Origin: RGIG1995 sp045126815
Lineage (GTDB): Bacteria; Bacillota; Clostridia; Oscillospirales; CAG-272
Length of the DNA: 11,952 nt
Assembly: GCA_045126815.1 (NCBI GenBank)
Contig: JBGVPD010000018.1
Location: 1 to 11,952, forward strand
Reading direction: 5' to 3'
Below the pieces are notes generated by a model, which was not told the origin of the DNA, searched no databases, and saw nothing but the letters and a program-made list of their open reading frames with translations. A program made the position numbers and the translations under genes. This document shows positions 1 through 5,552 of the stretch, piece by piece (within the stretch, counting starts at the first letter, position 1; each line of letters starts with the position of its first letter).

Positions 1-1524
1 AGCACGTCAGGATATGTTGACGGCGATGCAGTACAGCTTTCATATATGGGAAGATGTCCTGCAACAAGAGGTATCAAGTTCATTGGTGACTTTGAAGACA
101 CCAATGATGATGGCAAGTTCACATTGTATTCCAACATTTACTTAGGAAACAAAGACGTAGTACAGGCAAACAATGATGAAGTATCATTTGCAGTACTCAA
201 GACAGGTGCTACAACAACACAGGTAAACAAGACTGTATGGCAGCCTTATGAAGATAGAGAAGTATTCTTCTTGACATCAGCAGGAACAATAGCAACACTT
301 GATACGACACAAATCGAAGTTAATCCTACGATGAGTGTAGCAGACGTTCTTGCAACAACAGGCTTGAAGATAGTTACAAGAAAAGCAGATAAGTCAGCAG
401 CAGTTCTTTTGAGTTATGCAGACTTGACACAGTTTGATGGAGCATCAACATCACCTAACGCACTTCAGTTCTACTTGGTAGACGAAGAAGGTGTTGTAGG
501 AAATGCAACAGCAAACATTCCTGCTTCGCCCAAACAGAAGGTAGCAATCGCGGCAGGAACAGTAACATCACTTGGTTCCACACTTAATCACGCATTCAAA
601 GTATCTGACAAATCATTGTCACTCGCAAGCAATCTTATATTGAATATCAAGATTATGCCTGCAATACTTGCAGAATACGGATACACAAATGCAACAGTAG
701 ATGTAGTATTTGGTAATGATACAACAACATTGACAGCAATTACTGAAGAAAGATTTGACGGCGACGATGCAGTTAACAACAGAGACTACTTCGAATTCAA
801 GGGAATAGCTCCTCAGGGTATGGTGGATAAAATGACCATTACATTGAAAGCTATGTACGGTGAAGAAGCAGTTGAAGCATATTCATTCGAATACAGCGTA
901 AAAGAATACTGCATGGAATTGCTTGCTAAGAACGTAAGCAAAGAACTCAACACACTTGTTGTTGATTTGTTGAACTACGGTGCAGCAACTCAGGTATACG
1001 GTAGCTACAAGACAGACGCTCTTGTAAATGCTGATTTGACAGAAACACAGCAGGGATTTGCAACAGGCACACTTCGTACACTTACTTCTATTAAGAATAA
1101 AGAGTACGCAACAGCAACAGATGCAACTGTTACAATTGCTCCCGGTTTGTCACTTGACAATGCAATTACACTTAGATATAAGGTTACATTGACTGACGGT
1201 GTTGATACAGCAAACCTCAAGCTTGTTGTAAATAACATTGACAAGGGACTTGGTGAAGAAATTACATTCAGCGAGTTCGAGCTTATTAGTGGAAATACAT
1301 ACTATGCATACTTCACAGGAATTACACCTGATCAGGTATCAGACCAGATCACAGCAGTTGTAATGGACGGAGAAAATGCTATTAGTAACACATATCTCTA
1401 CAGTGTTGAATCATACGCATATAAATTTACAGATGCAAGCTACGGTGTAGTTGCTGACCTTGTATCAGCGTTGATCAAGTATAGCGATGCTGCAAAAGCA
1501 TATGTTGCATCATTGAATGCATAA
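1..1524 (+). CDS. Surface/secreted repeat-module protein, C-terminal part (5' end outside window)
   Basis: Reading frame 1 is open from the first base, and the first ATG (46) has no ribosome binding site, so the gene starts upstream. About 507 residues are visible. They are Thr/Ala/Val/Asn-rich and beta-like, with few cysteines and no membrane segment or sorting motif at the C-terminus. A DTNDDGKF stretch (window bases about 97-120) resembles a DxNxDG calcium loop, but no full dockerin is present. Two divergent copies of one module are recognisable: bases about 607-999 and 1141-1509. Each starts with a 'LSL..N' strand, has an 'F.GI.P......I......GE.A' core, and ends in 'YSV..Y' followed by a helix ending in YGAATQVYG or YSDAAKAYVA. 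Modules of this kind occur in extracellular proteins of gut Clostridia. Codons such as ACA, GCA, AAC and TTC dominate, and ATA is rarer than in neighbouring genes, which suggests high expression. The function is unknown. The upstream sequence should hold the signal peptide and any catalytic domain. Confidence 0.8.
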   Translation, partial: STSGYVDGDAVQLSYMGRCPATRGIKFIGDFEDTNDDGKFTLYSNIYLGNKDVVQANNDEVSFAVLKTGATTTQVNKTVWQPYEDREVFFLTSAGTIATLDTTQIEVNPTMSVADVLATTGLKIVTRKADKSAAVLLSYADLTQFDGASTSPNALQFYLVDEEGVVGNATANIPASPKQKVAIAAGTVTSLGSTLNHAFKVSDKSLSLASNLILNIKIMPAILAEYGYTNATVDVVFGNDTTTLTAITEERFDGDDAVNNRDYFEFKGIAPQGMVDKMTITLKAMYGEEAVEAYSFEYSVKEYCMELLAKNVSKELNTLVVDLLNYGAATQVYGSYKTDALVNADLTETQQGFATGTLRTLTSIKNKEYATATDATVTIAPGLSLDNAITLRYKVTLTDGVDTANLKLVVNNIDKGLGEEITFSEFELISGNTYYAYFTGITPDQVSDQITAVVMDGENAISNTYLYSVESYAYKFTDASYGVVADLVSALIKYSDAAKAYVASLNA

Positions 1525-1555
1525 GAAAGTTTTCGGAGAAGGAGTGGATATAACA

Positions 1556-1690
1556 ATGAATAAAGAACAGTTTTTCGTTCCCACGATTGAAGTATTAAAG
1601 TTTTCTGAAAACAATGCAATACTCACAGCATCAAATCCTACGGTAGAAGGACCTGGCGACAGAGTTGACCTTCCCGACGATTTAGACTGA
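1556..1690 (+). CDS. 44-residue peptide of unknown function
   Basis: A short ORF of 44 codons starts at ATG 1556, with AAGGAG at 1539-1544 (11-base spacing), and ends with TGA followed directly by TAG. It lies 31 bases after the surface-protein gene and just before a strong terminator, so the two are probably co-transcribed. The peptide begins MNKEQFFVPTIEVLKF, continues with a short hydrophobic patch (AILTAS), and ends in an acidic tail (DRVDLPDDLD). It has no cysteine, membrane segment or signal peptide. The layout of an N-terminal aromatic-x-x-P-x-[IV]-E-V-hydrophobic motif, a Thr/Ala/Ser segment and an acidic end resembles short uncharacterised peptides seen in gut Clostridia and Bacteroidetes. 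That resemblance is from memory and not verified. It could be a peptide precursor, a small accessory protein of the exported neighbour, or a regulatory peptide. The ribosome binding site, position and double stop support real translation. Confidence 0.65.
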   Translation: MNKEQFFVPTIEVLKFSENNAILTASNPTVEGPGDRVDLPDDLD

Positions 1691-1711
1691 TAGGGAATAA
1701 TATTAAATTTA

Positions 1712-1747
1712 AAAAGGTGTGTAGGTTTTATACCTACACACCTTTTA
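1712..1747 (+). terminator. Intrinsic terminator after the 44-residue peptide gene
   Basis: A perfect 15-bp stem pairs 1712-1726 (AAAAGGTGTGTAGGT) with 1732-1746, around a 5-base loop (TTTAT). The T-run is the four Ts that close the stem, followed by AATTATTAAATT. The A-run on the left arm gives weak activity potential on the other strand too. It ends the surface-protein/peptide transcription unit. Confidence 0.85.
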
Positions 1748-1768
1748 ATTATTAAATTATAATCATAC

Positions 1769-1822
1769 TTAAAAGGCTCCCTTGTGTAAAGGGAGCTGTC
1801 ACCGTAGGTGACTGAGGGATTG
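1769..1822 (+). repeat. Two-hairpin intergenic repeat, copy 1 (plus orientation)
   Basis: AAAAGGCTCCC begins the element. Hairpin 1 is GCTCCCTT (1776-1783), loop GTGTA, AAGGGAGC (1789-1796). Hairpin 2 is GTCACC (1798-1803), loop GTA, GGTGAC (1807-1812). TGAGGGA follows. The same layout (AAAGGCTCCC hairpin, GTCAnC hairpin, TGA-GG) appears on the minus strand at 11904-11952, with compensating changes in the stems. Such elements are dispersed and MITE-like in gut Firmicutes; the family name is not known to me. It lies between the terminator at 1747 and the ylmC-like gene. Confidence 0.75.
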
Positions 1823-1850
1823 TTTATAATTAATCACTGTAAGAAAACAT

Positions 1851-1876
1851 ATATTCCAAACTAACAAACATATAAT
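1851..1876 (+). promoter_or_regulatory. Candidate sigma-E-type sporulation promoter for the ylmC-like gene
   Basis: ATATT (1851-1855), a 13-base spacer and CATATAAT (1869-1876) resemble the B. subtilis sigma-E consensus (KMATATT, 13-14 bases, CATACAHT). The first two bases of the -35 do not match. The predicted start site falls next to the AGGAGGG at 1883-1889, giving a very short leader. TATAAT at 1871 could instead be a sigma-A -10, but no good -35 lies 16-18 bases upstream. This is weak evidence, strengthened only by the sporulation link of the gene family. Confidence 0.3.
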
Positions 1877-1895
1877 GTTTTTAGGAGGGATTTAA

Positions 1896-2189
1896 ATGTT
1901 TGATTTATGTTGTATATCGGATTTACGAAACAAAGAAGTAATAAATATCTGTGACGGACGAAGATTTGGTTGTGTTATTGATGTAGAAATAAATGTCTGT
2001 GACGGAAGAGTAATATCACTTATAGTGCCCGGTGACGGAAAGGTAAGCTTGTTTGGAAAGTGTCAAGGAATAAATATTCCTTGGTGTAAGATAGACAAAA
2101 TAGGAGACGATATAATACTTGTAAACGTCGGAGAATTACCATTCGGTGACAAGAACTGTTGTGATAATAAGAAAAAAAGATTTACATAA
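1896..2189 (+). CDS. ylmC: YlmC/YmxH-family PRC-barrel sporulation protein
   Basis: The 97-residue protein starts at ATG 1896, 6 bases after AGGAGGG (1883-1889). It has the YlmC/YmxH PRC-barrel pattern: 'L..KEVINICDGRRFG.V.D' (residues 10-29), a short strand pair ending 'LIVPGDGKVSLFG' (42-54), then 'IPWCKIDKIGDDIILV' (61-76). The length matches the family (about 80-100), with a charged tail after residue 83. Family members are small soluble proteins conserved in spore formers and annotated as sporulation proteins; their molecular role is not established. Nine cysteines in 97 residues (5, 6, 19, 26, 35, 56, 64, 88, 89) is high, and the CC pair near the C-terminus could bind metal or crosslink. 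The gene stands alone between an intergenic repeat and a shared terminator. Confidence 0.85.
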   Translation: MFDLCCISDLRNKEVINICDGRRFGCVIDVEINVCDGRVISLIVPGDGKVSLFGKCQGINIPWCKIDKIGDDIILVNVGELPFGDKNCCDNKKKRFT

Positions 2190-2229
2190 AAAAAGAGAGT
2201 TGGAGTGCTTTACACACCAACTCTCTTTT
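2190..2229. terminator. Bidirectional terminator between ylmC-like and DUF624 genes
   Basis: The left arm AAAAGAGAGTTGG (2191-2203) pairs with 2217-2229. After one A-A mismatch the stem continues GTG (2205-2207) with CAC (2213-2215), closing a 5-base loop. An A-run on the left and a T-run on the right let it work in both directions. It serves the convergent genes ending at 2189 (plus) and 2262 (minus). Confidence 0.85.
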
Positions 2230-2261
2230 GTATATTTCAAGCTTAATAATATTATTAAATA

Positions 2262-3239
2262 TTAACCTCTGTCTTTGAATATCGGTTCTTCTACCTCTGC
2301 ATTATCTTCATCAGTTTCGTAAGGTTCGATCATAATGCTGTATATTTTGGGCCAAGAAGTATAGATTGCAATAAACTGACCAATAGCGAGAGTGATTATA
2401 AAGGGTAAAATTGCTCCGATGGGAGGGAAAGTCATAAGCAGACCGTAGCTGAAAAATATGAGAAATGCGATACCCAATGTGCCGAGAAAATTACGCTTAA
2501 AACCTACAAGAGAGAATATAAAGGCGTTTTTCAAGAGCTTATATATACTTAAATTAAACGTAAGCATCATAACATAAATATAATAACGCATCACAAAATA
2601 GATAATACCGATAAACAATGCAATATAGAACAACAGACTGTTTCCGTAACCCATTGAAGCGTTAGCTCCGAAAAATAGGGTATCATAGATGACAACACCG
2701 CAAATAAGAAGGTCGATAATACCGAAGATCAAAGCCTGACGCCAATTTTTCTTGATGGCATAGAAATAGTCGTGCATCATAAAGATCGGTTCGCCTTTTA
2801 CGATATTTCTTACGATGTAAGTTGTACCGATCATCGAAAAACCAAAGGTAAAGAGCGCAAGAAGTGCAAGTGCATAAAAAATATAGGTAGCCGTTGTCGG
2901 TATTGAAATTTCGACCTGAAGTCCCAAAGCGCCTTTGAAGGCTTGGGTTATGGGGGAAACGGTGTTATTAAACTTTAAAGCTCCGTAAAGAGGGCCAAAG
3001 AGTGATGATGCAGGAGCGTATGATGTTGAGTTTAAGTTACCGCTTGCGGCAAAGAGCGCAAAGAATATGGGGAAGTTTGAAAAAACGATCAACATATTGA
3101 CCGACATAAGACGGCTGAGGTTTCTTCCCAAAAGTTTAAAAAAGAACTTAAAATTTCTTGGTTCATCAACGTCTTTAGGTACGCCTTTTCCTTCGAGATT
3201 ATAGCGGAACAGGGTAAATTTTTTTCTTTTTTCTGACAC
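2262..3239 (-). CDS. DUF624 (YesL-like) integral membrane protein
   Basis: The 325-residue protein is read with a GTG start at 3239; AAAGGA lies about 11 bases upstream on the coding strand, 16 bases after the preceding gene ends. It has a basic cytoplasmic N-terminus and then about six hydrophobic segments (residues about 46-66, 118-138, 168-188, 200-222, 252-272, 276-296). The DUF624 signature is seen in 'FGFSMIGTTYIVRNIVKG' followed by 'DYFYAIKKNWRQAL' (about residues 133-171). Known members (B. subtilis YesL) are about 200 residues, so this one carries an extra ~50-residue insertion between the first and second membrane segments plus an acidic C-terminal tail. YesL-type proteins are often found near carbohydrate-uptake operons, but their function is unproven. 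Here the protein is the last gene of the proC transcription unit, with no sugar transporter visible. Confidence 0.8.
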   Translation of the reverse strand: MSEKRKKFTLFRYNLEGKGVPKDVDEPRNFKFFFKLLGRNLSRLMSVNMLIVFSNFPIFFALFAASGNLNSTSYAPASSLFGPLYGALKFNNTVSPITQAFKGALGLQVEISIPTTATYIFYALALLALFTFGFSMIGTTYIVRNIVKGEPIFMMHDYFYAIKKNWRQALIFGIIDLLICGVVIYDTLFFGANASMGYGNSLLFYIALFIGIIYFVMRYYIYVMMLTFNLSIYKLLKNAFIFSLVGFKRNFLGTLGIAFLIFFSYGLLMTFPPIGAILPFIITLAIGQFIAIYTSWPKIYSIMIEPYETDEDNAEVEEPIFKDRG

Positions 3240-3255
3240 TTTAAAAACAATCCTT

Positions 3256-3846
3256 TCACGAAATCATAAGGTAAATAATTCCGATAATTAAAAAAATAAC
3301 TATTGCAACTACGCCGCAAATGGCGGCAAAGTTGAGTAAAAACATATATGTATCTTTTCTTTTTACAATAGCTTTAGGTCGAATTGGATATATAATTTTT
3401 GATGAGAACAAAAGTGCTTCACAACAGGCATAAATAATAGTGCAAATTAATGCGACTATCAAGAATACAAACAAAAAACAGTATATAAAGCTGTAATTAA
3501 TGTATAAACTGCCCATTTTTACACATCTCATAAGACAAGCAGAAGATATGCCGAATAAGAAAGCTCTGTAAGAAACCAATAAAATAAGAAATTTGTAACG
3601 GTAATTTGAAAACAGAGCTATGAGAACGAATAAAAAGTATTTCATTTCCCCCAAAAAAGCATACAAGAACGAGTAAAGGCTAAAGCTTATCTTGTTTAGG
3701 TTATTGATCAATGCTTTTTCAAGTAAAGAATAGATAAAGGAGTCAAAAGGAATAAAATAACAAAATGACAATCCCAAAACAAAGAAACATGAAGCGAAAA
3801 CGACAAATGTAAAAAATAAATGCTGTTTATCGCGAGAAATATGCAT
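3256..3846 (-). CDS. 196-residue polytopic membrane protein, possibly SpoIIM-like
   Basis: Starts at ATG 3846, 43 bases after proC, preceded by a purine-poor GGTGGTGG (5-base spacing) that is a weak ribosome binding site. There are five likely membrane segments: residues about 10-32, 68-82, 86-106, 118-146 and 168-196. The second and third are separated by a short basic loop (NYRYK), and 'LLVSYRAFLFG' (89-99) opens the third. Size, spacing and segment order resemble the SpoIIM/DUF95 family, which acts in forespore engulfment, but no motif is decisive, so the link is a low-confidence inference. It has seven cysteines, mostly in or near membrane segments. It lies between proC and the DUF624 gene, 16 bases from the latter, so the two membrane proteins are probably co-expressed. 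No catalytic residues are recognisable. Confidence 0.65.
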   Translation of the reverse strand: MHISRDKQHLFFTFVVFASCFFVLGLSFCYFIPFDSFIYSLLEKALINNLNKISFSLYSFLYAFLGEMKYFLFVLIALFSNYRYKFLILLVSYRAFLFGISSACLMRCVKMGSLYINYSFIYCFLFVFLIVALICTIIYACCEALLFSSKIIYPIRPKAIVKRKDTYMFLLNFAAICGVVAIVIFLIIGIIYLMIS

Positions 3847-3889
3847 TATACCACCACCGGTATAATATATGCCGAAAGGTGTAGAAAAA

Positions 3890-4702
3890 TTACATACCTT
3901 TAGACAGTTCTTCAGCTCTTTCGGAGCATTTGATCATAGCATTTTTAACGATTTCGGGGAAATTGTTGTCCATAAAAACGTTAAGTGCTTGTTCGGTGGT
4001 ACCTTTTGGGGATTTAACCATGGTAATAAGCTCGTCGGGAGTTTTGCCTGTTTTAAGTAACAGCTCAGTTGAACCGATAACCATTTTGCAAATGATTTCA
4101 AGCAGATCTTTGTTGTTGAAGCCCATTTCAACAGCCGCATCATAGATGCTCTTGATAAAGAGAAATACGTAAGCCGGAGAGCTTGAAGTAACAGAGATTA
4201 TATCATTCATTTTTTCTTCGGGAAGTGTAAATGAAGTACCCGAGGAAGCAAAAACAGCGCAAATATTTTTAAATATTTTGTCGTTAACAAATTCATTTTT
4301 AGAAAGCGCCGTAACTCCTTTTCCAACAAGCAAGGGTGTGTTGGGCATAGTGCGGATAACAGCAACGTTTTTACCCAATTTTTCGCAAATAAAATCGGTA
4401 GTAATACCTGCTGCGATTGAAATAAAAGTTTTATTTGAAAGATCAACGTTTGAATTTTTTATTTCTGTAAGCAGTTCGGTAAAGTTTTGTGGTTTAACCG
4501 AAAGAAAGATGTAGTCAGCCAACTCAACAGCATTAGGTGCTGAATCAGCCAATATATATGGAGCATCTTTATAAAGCTCGTATTTTGATGTATCTTTGTC
4601 AAAGAGAACAATTTTGTCAGGCGAATAATTACCGTGCATACTTCTGATGATAGCACCTGCCATATTACCCGTACCTAAAAAAGCAAACTTACCGTTAAGC
4701 AT
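3890..4702 (-). CDS. proC: Pyrroline-5-carboxylate reductase
   Basis: Reduces 1-pyrroline-5-carboxylate to L-proline with NAD(P)H in the cytoplasm, the last step of proline synthesis. The open frame extends to 4807, but the start chosen is ATG 4702 because GGAG lies 7 bases upstream and the dinucleotide fold begins there. This gives 270 residues, the usual family length. Motifs: GTGNMA (10-15), SVKPQ (68-72), RTMPNTP (117-123), SSSPAYVF (173-180) and VKSPKGTTEQAL (229-240). The last two correspond to the canonical GSGPAY and SPGGTT active-site segments. Substitution of the glycines in the first and G to K in the second are deviations, though the catalytic Thr pair is kept. It is the first gene of a probable three-gene operon driven from the promoter at 4734-4762. 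Confidence 0.93.
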   Translation of the reverse strand: MLNGKFAFLGTGNMAGAIIRSMHGNYSPDKIVLFDKDTSKYELYKDAPYILADSAPNAVELADYIFLSVKPQNFTELLTEIKNSNVDLSNKTFISIAAGITTDFICEKLGKNVAVIRTMPNTPLLVGKGVTALSKNEFVNDKIFKNICAVFASSGTSFTLPEEKMNDIISVTSSSPAYVFLFIKSIYDAAVEMGFNNKDLLEIICKMVIGSTELLLKTGKTPDELITMVKSPKGTTEQALNVFMDNNFPEIVKNAMIKCSERAEELSKGM

Positions 4703-4733
4703 AAAATCACTCCATATAAAAAAATTACAAATA

Positions 4734-4762
4734 ATTATATCACAAAAAAAAACAAATATCAA
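4734..4762 (-). promoter_or_regulatory. Sigma-A promoter of the proC operon
   Basis: On the minus strand, -35 TTGATA (4762-4757) and -10 TATAAT (4739-4734) are separated by exactly 17 bases. The predicted start near 4727 gives a leader of about 25 bases before ATG 4702. The spacer is a long T-run on this strand. Confidence 0.75.
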
Positions 4763-4788
4763 TGTCGTAAAAGTAAATTTTACAACAT
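4762..4788. promoter_or_regulatory. Imperfect palindrome between divergent promoters, candidate operator
   Basis: ATGTcGTAAAA (4762-4772), spacer GTAAA and TTTTACaACAT (4778-4788) form an 11-bp inverted repeat with one mismatch. It touches the -35 of the proC promoter and ends 3 bases before the -35 of the GNAT promoter, so one bound protein could influence both. I do not recognise the site as that of a named regulator. Confidence 0.4.
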
Positions 4789-4791
4789 ACC

Positions 4792-4820
4792 TTGAAATAA
4801 ATAACAAATTGCTTTATAAT
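4792..4820 (+). promoter_or_regulatory. Sigma-A promoter of the GNAT acetyltransferase gene
   Basis: -35 TTGAAA (4792-4797), 17-base spacer and -10 TATAAT (4815-4820). Transcription should start near 4827, which excludes the GTG at 4826 as the translation start and supports ATG 4850 with GGAGG at 4838-4842. Confidence 0.85.
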
Positions 4821-4849
4821 TAAATGTGTTTTTAGTCGGAGGTAATATT

Positions 4850-5431
4850 ATGCAAAAAGAGACTATAACAAAGATATTTAAAAGAATACCGACGCTTGAA
4901 ACGGACAGATTCATTTTAAGGAAAATAAAGGTGTCCGATTATTTGGATATGTATGAATATTCAAAATCAGAAAGAGTAACGAAGTATTTATTATGGCGTT
5001 GCCACCCCGATGCAAGATATACGCGTGATTATTTAAGCTATGTACAGAGCCAATATAGAGCGGGAGAGTTTTACGATTGGGCTATTGTAGATAAAGAAAG
5101 CAGTAAGATGATAGGAACGTGCGGTTTTGCAAAACTTGACACAGAGAATAACAGCGCTGAAATCGGATACGTAATAAATCCTGATTACTGGAGACGTGGA
5201 ATAGCTACCGAATGTGTAAGAAAAGTAATAGATTTTGGTTTTAACAAACTGAATTTACACAGAATAGAAGCGAGATACATAGTTGGAAATGAAGTCAGCC
5301 GAAGAGTTATGGAGAAATGCGGAATGGTTTTTGAAGGCATACACAAATCATCTTTGTTTGTAAAGGATGAATATGTCAGCGTAGGCTTTTGTGCAATAAC
5401 TTACGACGATTATTTAAATATAAGATATTAA
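4850..5431 (+). CDS. GNAT-family N-acetyltransferase (RimJ/RimL-like)
   Basis: Predicted to move an acetyl group from acetyl-CoA to an amine, perhaps a protein N-terminus or small molecule. The protein has 193 residues from ATG 4850, which has GGAGG 7 bases upstream; the frame opens at GTG 4826 but that lies at the predicted transcription start. The order is typical of the Acetyltransf_3 group: 'LETDRFILRKI' (16-26), 'SKMIGTCGF' (85-93), 'AEIGYVINPDYWRRGIAT' (103-120) containing the acetyl-CoA pyrophosphate loop R-x-x-G-x-A, 'HRIEARYIVGNEVSRRVMEKCGM' split across 137-159, and a C-terminal 'YVSVGFCAITYDDY'. It is divergent from proC across a 147-base spacer. No substrate can be named. After its stop there is no clear terminator before the next gene (121 bases). 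Confidence 0.9.
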   Translation: MQKETITKIFKRIPTLETDRFILRKIKVSDYLDMYEYSKSERVTKYLLWRCHPDARYTRDYLSYVQSQYRAGEFYDWAIVDKESSKMIGTCGFAKLDTENNSAEIGYVINPDYWRRGIATECVRKVIDFGFNKLNLHRIEARYIVGNEVSRRVMEKCGMVFEGIHKSSLFVKDEYVSVGFCAITYDDYLNIRY

Positions 5432-5552
5432 TAATGAAGAAAAAATAAAAGTTGATTGTCATATAAATAGTTGTTTTGTCCATTTTTATAATAAATATGG
5501 TATCAATATCTAGATTAAATATGCACACAAAGATAGGAAGGATAGAAAGAAT

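Noticed and set aside
97..120. Dockerin or EF-hand from the DTNDDGKF stretch
   Set aside because: Only one loop-like segment is present, without the paired loop and helices a dockerin needs.
588..1244. Minus-strand open frames inside the surface-protein gene
   Set aside because: They are shadows of a strongly codon-biased plus-strand gene, with no ribosome binding sites and no recognisable domains.
1556..1690. Calling the 44-residue peptide a lantibiotic or other named RiPP precursor
   Set aside because: No cysteine, no double-glycine cleavage site and no modification or export gene lies in the window.
5452..5492. Sigma-A promoter for the GH20 gene using TATAAT at 5487
   Set aside because: Possible -35 boxes (TTGTCA 5456, TTGTTT 5471) give spacers of 25 and 10 bases, neither workable.
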